From assembly GCF_000379085.1 (NCBI RefSeq), contig NZ_KB905378.1, forward strand, positions 207,801 to 271,800: DNA of 64,000 nt, written 5' to 3'. Origin of the DNA: Halomicrobium katesii DSM 19301. Its GTDB lineage: Archaea > Halobacteriota > Halobacteria > Halobacteriales > Haloarculaceae. Positions 53,225 through 61,116 of this stretch are shown here, in pieces. Every line of letters starts with the position of its first letter. The stretch's first letter is position 1. The notes under the pieces are model-generated. The model was not told the origin of the DNA and did not search any database. It saw only the letters and a program-made list of their open reading frames with translations. The position numbers and the translations under genes are program-made.

Positions 53225-54358
53225 ATGACCCGGATCGTCGACTACGAACTGTTCGAGGTGCCGCCGCGCTGGCTGTTCCTGAAGCTCGAAACGGCCGACG
53301 GGACGGCGGGCTGGGGCGAACCCATCCTCGAAGGGCGTGCCGCGACCGTCCGCACCGCCGTCGAGGAGCTACTGGAGGGGTACCTGCTGGGCGAGGCGGC
53401 GGGCCGGATCGAGGACCACTGGCAGACGATGTATCGCGGCGGCTTCTACCGCGGCGGCCCCGTGCTCATGTCGGCGATCGCCGGGATCGACCAGGCGCTG
53501 TGGGACATCGAGGGCAAGCGGACGGATCGGTCGGTCGCCGACCTGCTGGGCGGTTCCACGCGCGAGCACGTCCCGGTCTACAAGAAGCTCGTCCCGGAGC
53601 GCGTCGACAGGATCCCCGAGCTGGCGACCGACGCCGTCGAGGCGGGCTACGAGACGCTCAAGCTACTGACGACCTACCAGACCGCACCGCTGGAGTCGGG
53701 GGCCGACGTCGACGCGATCTGTGAGCACCTGTCGCTCGCTCGCGACGCGGTCGGACGGGCGGTCGACATCGGGATCGACCTCCACGGCCACGTCTCGGCG
53801 AGCATGGCCCCGCGGGTGTGCGCCCGGCTCGCGGCGGACGACCCCGCGTTCGTCGAGGAGCCCGTCCGGCCCGAGCACCTGCGGACGCTGGATCGGTCGG
53901 CCACCCACGACGTTCCGGTGGCGTTCGGCGAGCGGCTCTACTCGCGCTGGGAGTTCCGTCCGCACCTCGAAGCGGGGCGGGTCGACATCGTCCAGCCCGA
54001 CATCAGTCACGCGGGCGGGATCACCGAGATCGCGAAGATCGCGTCGATGGCCGAGACCTACGGGGCGCGGGTGATGCCGAGTTGCTCGGTCGGGCCGATC
54101 GCCCACGCGGCCAGCACGCAGCTCAGCCACCACCTCTCGAACGCCGTCACGCAGCCCGACCTGGGCGAGCACTACGTCGACGCCTACGTCGACAACGCCG
54201 ACGAACTGCGCAGCGAGAACGGGCGGGTCACCCTCCCCGATCGGCCCGGCCTCGGCGTCGACGTGAACGAGGCGGGCGTCCGGGACCACGCCGGCACGGG
54301 AAGCGACTGGCGACCGCCGGTCCGGCGGTACGACGACGGGAGTTTCGTCGAGTGGTGA
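53225..54358 (+). CDS. Mandelate racemase/enolase-superfamily protein, DgoD-like copy 2
   Basis: 377 residues from the ATG at 53225. This start matches the length of its paralogs at the N-terminus (TRIVDYELFEVPPRWLF) and lies about 29 nt after a TATA-like CCTTAAC. An ATG at 53216 is also in frame. Metal ligands are kept, and His187 (IDLHGHV) corresponds to DgoD His185. The positions of DgoD His285 and Glu310 are Ser286 (MPSCSVGP) and Pro311. It is probably not a standard galactonate dehydratase. The next gene is an IclR-like regulator. Bases 53405-53520 are almost identical to the paralog at 55838. Confidence 0.85.
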   Translation: MTRIVDYELFEVPPRWLFLKLETADGTAGWGEPILEGRAATVRTAVEELLEGYLLGEAAGRIEDHWQTMYRGGFYRGGPVLMSAIAGIDQALWDIEGKRTDRSVADLLGGSTREHVPVYKKLVPERVDRIPELATDAVEAGYETLKLLTTYQTAPLESGADVDAICEHLSLARDAVGRAVDIGIDLHGHVSASMAPRVCARLAADDPAFVEEPVRPEHLRTLDRSATHDVPVAFGERLYSRWEFRPHLEAGRVDIVQPDISHAGGITEIAKIASMAETYGARVMPSCSVGPIAHAASTQLSHHLSNAVTQPDLGEHYVDAYVDNADELRSENGRVTLPDRPGLGVDVNEAGVRDHAGTGSDWRPPVRRYDDGSFVEW

Positions 54359-54417
54359 GAGCGCTCGCGGCAGACACTGACAGTGGACTTATCCTCGCGC
54401 CAGCCCAGCGAGACCGT

Positions 54418-55113
54418 ATGACAGATGGCGACCGCATCGCGGCGACGAAGACGGCCTTCGAACTGCTGGACGTGGTCTACCGGTCCGGCGGCGCTTCGGC
54501 CGCGGAGCTGATGGACGCGACCGGGCTCTCTCGGGGCGGCGTCTACAAACACCTGCGCACGCTCGTCGAGGTCGGCGCGCTGGCGAATCGCGACGGCGTC
54601 TACGAGCTGGGGCCGACGGTCGCCGAGTACGGAGTGGCGGCGACCGCTTCCCACGCGGTCCTCGACCAGACCGACGCGGTCGATCGGCTGGCACGCGGGA
54701 TCGACGCCCCGGCGAACCTCTGGGTGAGCGACGGCGAAGAGTGTCACTGTCGATACACGACGAGCGCGGACCGCGCTGCGTATCCCAGAGCCGTGGGCAA
54801 CAGCGAGCGACTCGTCGAGAGCCCGCCCGGGAAAGTGATGCTTGCTCGGCTCCCGACGCGGCGGCGCACGGAGCTGGTCGGCACCCACAACGAGACGCTA
54901 CTCTCACAGCTGGAGACGGCCAGAGAGCGTCAGTTCCTGGAGGAACGACTCCTCTCGGCACCCGACTGGGTCTCGATCGCGGCCCCGGTACTCGCGCCGG
55001 GCGGGGACGCCGCGGCGGCGATCGAGGCCGTCGTCCCGTCCGACCGGGCAGATCAGCTGGACGCGACGACGGTCGGTGAGCGGCTCGTGGAGACGACAGC
55101 GGAGATGCAGTAG
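54418..55113 (+). CDS. IclR-like transcriptional regulator, short effector domain
   Basis: 231 residues from the ATG at 54418. The winged HTH (AAELMDATGLSRGGVYKHLR) is IclR-like. A shorter effector domain follows, with SPPGKVMLARLPTRRRTELV, which aligns to the IclR CSAPGKAIL motif. It is about 18 residues shorter than the IclR protein at 28712 and lacks the GIAFARGEQ-type motif, so ligand response may differ. It is likely to control the enolase-superfamily gene just upstream, with a TATA-like ACTTATCC about 30 nt before its ATG. Confidence 0.8.
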   Translation: MTDGDRIAATKTAFELLDVVYRSGGASAAELMDATGLSRGGVYKHLRTLVEVGALANRDGVYELGPTVAEYGVAATASHAVLDQTDAVDRLARGIDAPANLWVSDGEECHCRYTTSADRAAYPRAVGNSERLVESPPGKVMLARLPTRRRTELVGTHNETLLSQLETARERQFLEERLLSAPDWVSIAAPVLAPGGDAAAAIEAVVPSDRADQLDATTVGERLVETTAEMQ

Positions 55114-55837
55114 CAGCCCCGACAAAGTATCCTCGATACTCTCGCTATTCTGTCAGTATCGTCGAACACAACTATATATGAGACGTTTCGGATCACGGCG
55201 AGGCAGTGGCACGGAGAGCGTCGGCAGCTGTCGTCGATCCGCCCGGCGGCGAGGCACCGCTTCGACCGATCTAGCTCCAGTTTACTGCTCTCGTTTCCGC
55301 GTATCAATCGAGCGGAGAGGACGACGAGCGACAGCGACGCGCCGTCGGCCGGACGAGGATCGAATCTCCGGTGAAGGAGCGTCAGATGCTGTTACGTGGA
55401 CGGTAGTACACTCCTCCGTGGCCGATCTCGACGAGGACCAGACGGGGCGTCGAGCGCCGACGATCCGCCCGATATCGGCAGATGTAATTTGAGTCGAACA
55501 TAGAACGTTCGCTGATCTATCTTTCATCGTATTTTTTCGCCCTCGAATACTATCTCTGTAGGAAGTCGCCGTTCGGGCCGAGCAGCGACGAGCACACGAC
55601 GGTCGCCGATCGGACGGTCGAGAACGAGGGTCACGGCGGACAGCGTTGTACACATTTGGTGTACTACAGTCGCCGTCTATTACAGAACTATGGCTGTAAA
55701 GCAGAGCGGAGAGTCCACAGTGAGTGTATCGGATGGCGACGCCGGTCCGAGAGTCGCCCCCGGAAACACGCGTCTCCCGGATCGGCCAGTCCCCGAAACG
55801 ACTAAACGAGCCGAAACCACACGTCAGAGCGAACACG
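55114..55837. other. Gene-free region of about 720 bp
   Basis: No plausible coding frame: open frames are Arg/Ser-rich and overlap on both strands. A lower-GC patch at 55480-55560 and another at 55640-55690 could hold promoter elements for the next gene, though no TATA box sits at the expected distance from 55838. The length suggests a lost gene or a regulatory region. Confidence 0.45.
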
Positions 55838-56992
55838 ATGAGCGAGATCACCGACTACGAGCTGTTCGAAGTCCCGCCGCGGTGGCTGTTCCTCCGGATC
55901 GAGACCAGCGACGGCCTCGTCGGCTGGGGCGAACCCGTCGTCGAAGGCCGGGCGAAGACCGTCCGCACCGCCGTCGAGGAACTGATGGACAACTACCTGC
56001 TGGGCGAGGACCCGTCACGGATCGAGGACCACTGGCAGACGATGTACCGCGGCGGCTTCTACCGCGGCGGCCCCGTGCTCATGTCGGCGATCGCCGGGAT
56101 CGACCAGGCGCTGTGGGACATCAAGGGCAAGCGCTTCGACGCCCCGGTCCACGAGCTGCTGGGCGGCAAGGCCCGCGACCGCATCCGCGTCTACCAGTGG
56201 ATCGGCGGGGACCGTCCCTCCGACGTGGCCGAGCAGGCCCGCGAGCAGGTCGAAGCGGGCTTCACGGCGCTGAAGATGAACGCCACCGAGGAGATCGAGC
56301 GCGTCGACGACCCCGCCACCATCCAGGCCGCCGTCGACCGGCTCCGGCAGGTCAGAGAAGCGGTCGGCGACGAGGTCGACATCGGCGTCGACTTCCACGG
56401 CCGCGTCACGAAACCGATGGCCAAGCGCCTGGTCGAGGAGCTGGCTCCCTACGAACCGATGTTCGTCGAGGAGCCCGTGTTGCCCGAACACAACGACGCA
56501 CTCCCCGAGATCTCCCAGCACACGACGACGCCCATCGCCACGGGCGAGCGGATGTTCTCGCGGTGGGACTACAAGTCGCTGTTCGAGAACGGCACCGTCG
56601 ACGTGATCCAGCCCGACCTCTCTCACGCGGGCGGTATCACCGAGGTCAAGAAGATCGCGGCGATGGCCGAGGCCTACGACGTGGCGATGGCCCCGCACTG
56701 CCCGCTGGGACCGATCGCGCTGGCGTCGTGTCTCCAGGTCGACGCCACCGCCGCCAACGCCGTCATCCAGGAACAGAGCCTCGACATCCACTACAACGAG
56801 ACCAGCGACGTGCTCGACTACCTCGCCGATCCCGCGGTCTTCGACTACGACGACGGCTACGTCGAGATCCCAGACGACCCCGGTCTGGGCGTCGAGATCG
56901 ACGAGGAGTACGTCCGCGAGCAGGCCGAGCTCGACCACGACTGGCACAACCCCGTCTGGCGACACGACGACGGCAGCGTCGCCGAGTGGTAG
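55838..56992 (+). CDS. D-galactonate dehydratase-like enzyme, DgoD-like copy 3
   Basis: 384 residues from the ATG at 55838. This copy keeps the full DgoD active site: Asp185 and His187 (GVDFHGRV), Glu211/212 (FVEEPVLPE), Glu237 (TGERMFSRWDYK), His287 (APHCPLGPIALAS) and Glu312 (IQEQSLDIHYNE), matching E. coli His185, His285 and Glu310 with an offset of two. It should dehydrate a sugar acid such as D-galactonate to the 2-keto-3-deoxy acid. A related aldonate is possible because xylonate and gluconate dehydratases of haloarchaea also belong to this superfamily. An SDR gene follows, which could make the aldonate precursor. Confidence 0.88.
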   Translation: MSEITDYELFEVPPRWLFLRIETSDGLVGWGEPVVEGRAKTVRTAVEELMDNYLLGEDPSRIEDHWQTMYRGGFYRGGPVLMSAIAGIDQALWDIKGKRFDAPVHELLGGKARDRIRVYQWIGGDRPSDVAEQAREQVEAGFTALKMNATEEIERVDDPATIQAAVDRLRQVREAVGDEVDIGVDFHGRVTKPMAKRLVEELAPYEPMFVEEPVLPEHNDALPEISQHTTTPIATGERMFSRWDYKSLFENGTVDVIQPDLSHAGGITEVKKIAAMAEAYDVAMAPHCPLGPIALASCLQVDATAANAVIQEQSLDIHYNETSDVLDYLADPAVFDYDDGYVEIPDDPGLGVEIDEEYVREQAELDHDWHNPVWRHDDGSVAEW

Positions 56993-57112
56993 CGAGGGGC
57001 GCGACCGAAGAGAGCGGCCCTCGTCCAGCGCGAGCGGGAGTGAACACAGCGAACGACACGTGAGCAGCGAGGGGCGCGACCGAAGAGAGCGGCCCTCGTC
57101 CAGCGCGAGCGG
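56991..57112. repeat. 47-bp direct repeat, two copies
   Basis: Copies at 56991-57037 and 57066-57112 appear identical, separated by 28 bases. The first overlaps the TAG stop of the dehydratase gene by two bases. The repeats are GC-rich and contain the short inverted motif AGCGAGGGGC/CGAGCGG only loosely. They look like a local tandem duplication. Confidence 0.85.
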
Positions 57113-57152
57113 AACGGAGAATACTTACCGAGCGGGCCGACACGTCTACTCG

Positions 57153-57959
57153 ATGCCAGCAGACCCGACAGCCAACGCCGTCCCGAACAGACACGCAGAC
57201 AGCGTCGCCGTCGTCACCGGTTCGACCCGCGGCATCGGCGCTGGCGTCGCCCGCCGCTTCGCCGCCGAAGGGGCCTCTGTCGTCGTCACCGGTCGCTCCG
57301 TCGAGCCCGGCGAGCGCGTCGTCGCCGAAATCGAAGACGCGGGCGGCGAGGCGACCTTCCTGCAGGCGGACATGCGCGATCCCGCCGAGATCCAGGCGCT
57401 GATCGAACACACCGTCGAGGAGTACGGCCGCGTCGACACGCTGGTCAACAACGCGGGCGTCCAGACCGAGACCACCGCCAGCGAGGCGACGCTGGACGAC
57501 TGGGCGTTCGTCGTCGAGACCGACTTCCGGTCGTTCTGGCTCTGTACCAAACACGCGGTCGAGCATATGCCAGAGGGCGGCACCGTCCTCAACATGTCCT
57601 CGAACCACGCCCGCCTGACGATGCCCGGCCTCTTCCCGTACAACGCCGTCAAGGCCGGCATCGACGGGATGACCCGCGCGATGGCGCTGGAACTCGGCCC
57701 AGAAGGGATCACGGTCAACACGATCAACCCCGGCTGGATCGAGATCGAGCGGACCAGCGAGGAGCTGGGTGAGGACTACGAGTACACCGAGGAGATCCAT
57801 CCCGTCGGTCGACTCGGGACGCCGGCCGACGTGGCCGGTCTCGCCGCCTTCCTCGCCAGCGACGACGCGACGTTCGTCACCGGCGAGAGCATCCTTGTCG
57901 ACGGCGGGCGCTCACAGGTGATGCAAGACGACGTGTACCTCGACTACCGTCGAGAGTGA
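57153..57959 (+). CDS. SDR family oxidoreductase
   Basis: 268 residues from the ATG at 57153, about 27 nt after a TATA-like ATACTTACC. The Rossmann motif is TGSTRGIG (residues 22-29), then NNAG (99-102), Ser150 and the YNAVK pair Tyr163/Lys167, all classical SDR features. Sequence character is like glucose/galactose 1-dehydrogenase or gluconate 5-dehydrogenase relatives, so it may oxidise a sugar to the aldonate used by the adjacent dehydratase. The cofactor is not certain. The earlier in-frame GTG lies inside the direct repeat and is not used. Confidence 0.87.
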   Translation: MPADPTANAVPNRHADSVAVVTGSTRGIGAGVARRFAAEGASVVVTGRSVEPGERVVAEIEDAGGEATFLQADMRDPAEIQALIEHTVEEYGRVDTLVNNAGVQTETTASEATLDDWAFVVETDFRSFWLCTKHAVEHMPEGGTVLNMSSNHARLTMPGLFPYNAVKAGIDGMTRAMALELGPEGITVNTINPGWIEIERTSEELGEDYEYTEEIHPVGRLGTPADVAGLAAFLASDDATFVTGESILVDGGRSQVMQDDVYLDYRRE

Positions 57960-58267
57960 TTGATCGACCATAGTCGCCGATAGGAGTGGTTGTCTGTCGG
58001 CGTAGTACGACCATCTAATTCCTGTATCGAGCTAGGTAGCCCAAGTTTTGGAATTTTTGATTTTATAATACCCATATATGGCCCCATATGTTCCAGCATA
58101 CATCGACAGAAGTTATTGATGGCTCAGATACCCTATTTGAGTTGCTAAATCCACAATCTATCGTAGAAAACGCCTATTCTGGTCAAAACCTCCAGCGGAC
58201 GGGGGCGCATGTGGTCGATCGACACACCGCCCAAGCGCATTTGTGTCGCGATCGAGACAGCGACGGT
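57960..58267. other. Gene-free AT-rich intergenic stretch
   Basis: 308 bases with a clearly AT-rich core (58010-58090) unlike the surroundings. An open frame from 58088 leads into the DHH gene, but its N-terminal part lacks haloarchaeal character. No repeat is identified. It probably contains the promoter of the DHH gene. Confidence 0.45.
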
Positions 58268-59242
58268 ATGGCAGATCACACAGCCGTCGCCGGCACACTC
58301 GAAGGGCGCGATTCGTGTCTGCTGGTGGTCCACGCCCAGGCGGACCTCGACGCGGTCGGTGCCGCCGTCGGACTCGCCCGCACGCTCGACAGCGACGCAC
58401 GGATCGTCGCGCCGGACGGCCTCAAGCGGCGGGCCCGGCAGCTGATCGAGGGGCTCGACGAGACCGTTCACTCACCCGACGGGGTGGCGCTTGGCGACGC
58501 CGACTGTCTGGTCGCCCTCGACGCACCGTCGAGCGACCGCATCGAGCCGGTGTGGGGTGCAGTGACGCCGGAACCCCTCGTCGTGATCGACCACCACGAG
58601 CCCGGCGACCTCGTCGAGGCGTCGACGGTCGCCGCCGTCGACACGACCGCCGGTGCGACGGCCGCGCTGGTCGCCGACGTGATCGACGCACTGGATGGGA
58701 CAGCGGACTCGAAGGCACGGATCGCGCTGGCGGCGGGGCTGTTCGACGACACGGGCGGGCTCGCGGGTGCCTCGCCCGAGGAGATCAGTCGCTTCGGCGA
58801 CCTGCTGGCCGACAACGACCACGTCGACGTGCTCTCGGCGCTGCTCGAACACGAGCGGTCGTTCGGCCAGCGAGTCGCCGCGAGCAAGGCGGTCGTTCGG
58901 GCGACGGGCTACCGCGCCGACCGGACGCTGGTCCTGACGACGACGATCTCCAGCCAGCAGAGTGTCGCTGCACAGGCGCTCCGAGCGACCGGAGCCGAGA
59001 TCGCGCTCGTGTTCTCCGAGCGCGACGACCAGTGCTGGATCGTCGGCCGCGCCGAGTCCGAGAGTATCAACCTTCCCGAGGACCTGTTCGAGCCGCTGGC
59101 CGAGACCTTCGACGGCGACGGCGGCGGCCACGCGGGTGCCGGCGTGGCGAAACTCGACACGACGGCACTGGAGGCCGTCCGCGAGGAGACGCTCGCTCAG
59201 CTGGAAGCGACGCTCGGGACGGCACTCTCGGCGCTGTCGTAG
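58268..59242 (+). CDS. DHH family phosphoesterase
   Basis: 324 residues from the ATG at 58268. Motifs of the DHH/DHHA1 family are present: HAQADLDAVGAA (His22, Asp26, Asp28), DDTGGLAG, the name-giving Asp108-His109-His110 in VIDHHEPGD, and GGGHAGAG in the DHHA1 domain near residue 290. Members are nanoRNases, c-di-AMP or pAp phosphodiesterases, or RecJ-like nucleases. Its size fits the NrnA/RecJ-like archaeal group without extra domains. Cytosolic. Sixty nucleotides before the start the frame is open but unlikely to be coding. Confidence 0.85.
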   Translation: MADHTAVAGTLEGRDSCLLVVHAQADLDAVGAAVGLARTLDSDARIVAPDGLKRRARQLIEGLDETVHSPDGVALGDADCLVALDAPSSDRIEPVWGAVTPEPLVVIDHHEPGDLVEASTVAAVDTTAGATAALVADVIDALDGTADSKARIALAAGLFDDTGGLAGASPEEISRFGDLLADNDHVDVLSALLEHERSFGQRVAASKAVVRATGYRADRTLVLTTTISSQQSVAAQALRATGAEIALVFSERDDQCWIVGRAESESINLPEDLFEPLAETFDGDGGGHAGAGVAKLDTTALEAVREETLAQLEATLGTALSALS

Positions 59243-59376
59243 GCTGGCGAAGGCGTGACCGTCGATTTGGAGAAGACCGTTGACAGCCTTCCGCCGCCCC
59301 AGACCGTGCCTCGAACGACACCAGTAGTGGTGCGAACGGGCACACATTTATCATTATTTACCACCACGGTAGTCGT

Positions 59377-61032
59377 ATGCCAGGCGGCAGCGATATGACC
59401 CTGCATCAGTTCCTGTGGCGCGCGGAAAACGTCTTCGGCGACCAGGAGATCGTCTCTCGGACCCACGAGGGAATCCACCGCTACACGTTCGCGGAGTATG
59501 GGGACCGCGTGCGAAAGCTCGCGAGCGTCCTCGACCGGCGTGGCTACGGCGAGGGCGACCGGATCGCCACCTTCGCGTGGAACAACCACTGGCACCACGA
59601 GCTGTACTTCGGCGTGCCCTGCCAGGGCGCACAGCTACACATGATCAACATCCTCCTGCCGGACGCACACGTCCAGCACCTCGTCGACGACGCCGAGGAC
59701 GCGGTGCTGGTCGTCGACCCGACGATGCTCGACGCCCTCGAAGCGGCCTACGACGAGGCGGCCTTCGACAGCGTCGAGCTGTTCGTCGTCATGGGCGACA
59801 CCGTCCCCGAGACCGACCTGGAGCCGGTCACCGACTACGAGTCGTTCATCGCCGACGGCGACCCCGACTACGAGTTCCCCGACGTGAGCGAGGACCAGCC
59901 GGCCGGGATGTGCTACACCTCCGGGACGACGGGGATGCCCAAGGGCGTCGAGTACACCCACAAGATGTACTGGGGGCACACGATGGGGCTGCTCACCGGC
60001 GAGCTGGGCCTCACAGCTCGCGACACTGCGATGACGGTCGTCCCGATGTTCCACGTCTCGGGGTGGGGTCGCCCGTTCGCGACGCTGGCCTCCGGTGCCA
60101 AGCAGGTCCTCCCGGGACCGAACCCCGAGCCCGAAGACCTCGCCCGGCTCGTCGAATCCGAGGGCGTGACCCAGAGCGCGGCGGTCCCGACCGTGTGGCG
60201 CGGGCTGCTCCAGTACGCTTCCGAGGCCGATCCGGACCTCGATTCCCTGGAGTACGTCCTCTCGGGTGGGTCGGCGACGCCCAAGGGCCTCATCGAACGC
60301 TACCGCGAGGAGCTGGGCATCGAGCTGGTCTCGGGCTACGGGATGACCGAGACGACGCCGATCACGCATCTCGCCGAGACGATACCCGGAAACGTCGACG
60401 CCGGGGGCGACGAGCGGACGGCGACGCGTGCCCACGCGGGGCTACCGCTGCCCGGCGTCCAGCTGAAAGTCGTCGACGAGGACGGCGCGGAGGTCCCGTG
60501 GGACGGCGAGTCGCTGGGCGAACTCCTGATGAAGGGGCCGTGGGTCACCACCGAGTACTTCAACGCCCCCGACAAGACCGAGCGGTCGATCACCGAGGAC
60601 GGGTGGCTCAAGACCGGCGACATCGCACGGGTCACCGAGAACGGATACACCGACGTGGTCGATCGCCTCGACGACCTCGTCAAGAGCGGCGGAGAGTGGA
60701 TCTCCAGCGTCGAGCTGGAGAACCGTCTGATGGGCCACGAAGCGGTCGCGGAGGCGGCAGTGCTCCCCGTCGAGCATCCCACCTGGGACGAGCGCCCCGC
60801 CGCCTTCGTCGTCGTCGAGGACGACGCCACGGCCGACGACGACCTGCGCGAGACGCTTCGCTCGTTCGTCGCCGAGGAGTATCCCTCGTGGTGGATACCG
60901 GACACCATCGAGTTCATTCCGGCGGTCCCGAAAGGCGCGACGGGGAAGTTCTCGAAGATCGACCTGGAGGACCAGTACGTCGACGACGAACTCAGAGCAC
61001 GGGTCCGCGAGCAAGCCCCCGGACAGCGGTAG
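59377..61032 (+). CDS. Acyl-CoA synthetase (AMP-forming, long-chain type)
   Basis: 551 residues. It has adenylate-forming enzyme motifs: CYTSGTTGMPKGVEYTH (A3), SGYGMTETTPITH (A5), WLKTGDIARV (A7) and DDLVKSGGEWISSVELE (A8), with the catalytic Lys region ATGKFSKIDLE near the C-terminus. It activates a carboxylic acid with ATP and ligates it to CoA. The substrate is probably a medium- or long-chain fatty acid. A TATA-rich ATTTATCATTATTTA is 20-30 nt before the ATG at 59377. A second ATG lies at 59395. No beta-oxidation genes are adjacent. Confidence 0.9.
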   Translation: MPGGSDMTLHQFLWRAENVFGDQEIVSRTHEGIHRYTFAEYGDRVRKLASVLDRRGYGEGDRIATFAWNNHWHHELYFGVPCQGAQLHMINILLPDAHVQHLVDDAEDAVLVVDPTMLDALEAAYDEAAFDSVELFVVMGDTVPETDLEPVTDYESFIADGDPDYEFPDVSEDQPAGMCYTSGTTGMPKGVEYTHKMYWGHTMGLLTGELGLTARDTAMTVVPMFHVSGWGRPFATLASGAKQVLPGPNPEPEDLARLVESEGVTQSAAVPTVWRGLLQYASEADPDLDSLEYVLSGGSATPKGLIERYREELGIELVSGYGMTETTPITHLAETIPGNVDAGGDERTATRAHAGLPLPGVQLKVVDEDGAEVPWDGESLGELLMKGPWVTTEYFNAPDKTERSITEDGWLKTGDIARVTENGYTDVVDRLDDLVKSGGEWISSVELENRLMGHEAVAEAAVLPVEHPTWDERPAAFVVVEDDATADDDLRETLRSFVAEEYPSWWIPDTIEFIPAVPKGATGKFSKIDLEDQYVDDELRARVREQAPGQR

Positions 61033-61116
61033 CTGCATCGCCGCCACGACTGGCCAACGGTATAATTCCATCCCGTATCTACAAATTTAAGTACTATCTC
61101 GTCCCGAGCAACGCCC

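Noticed and set aside
58088-58267. N-terminal extension of the DHH phosphoesterase
   Set aside because: The extra 60 residues are encoded in AT-rich DNA and lack the family's start. The internal ATG at 58268 begins right before the domain.
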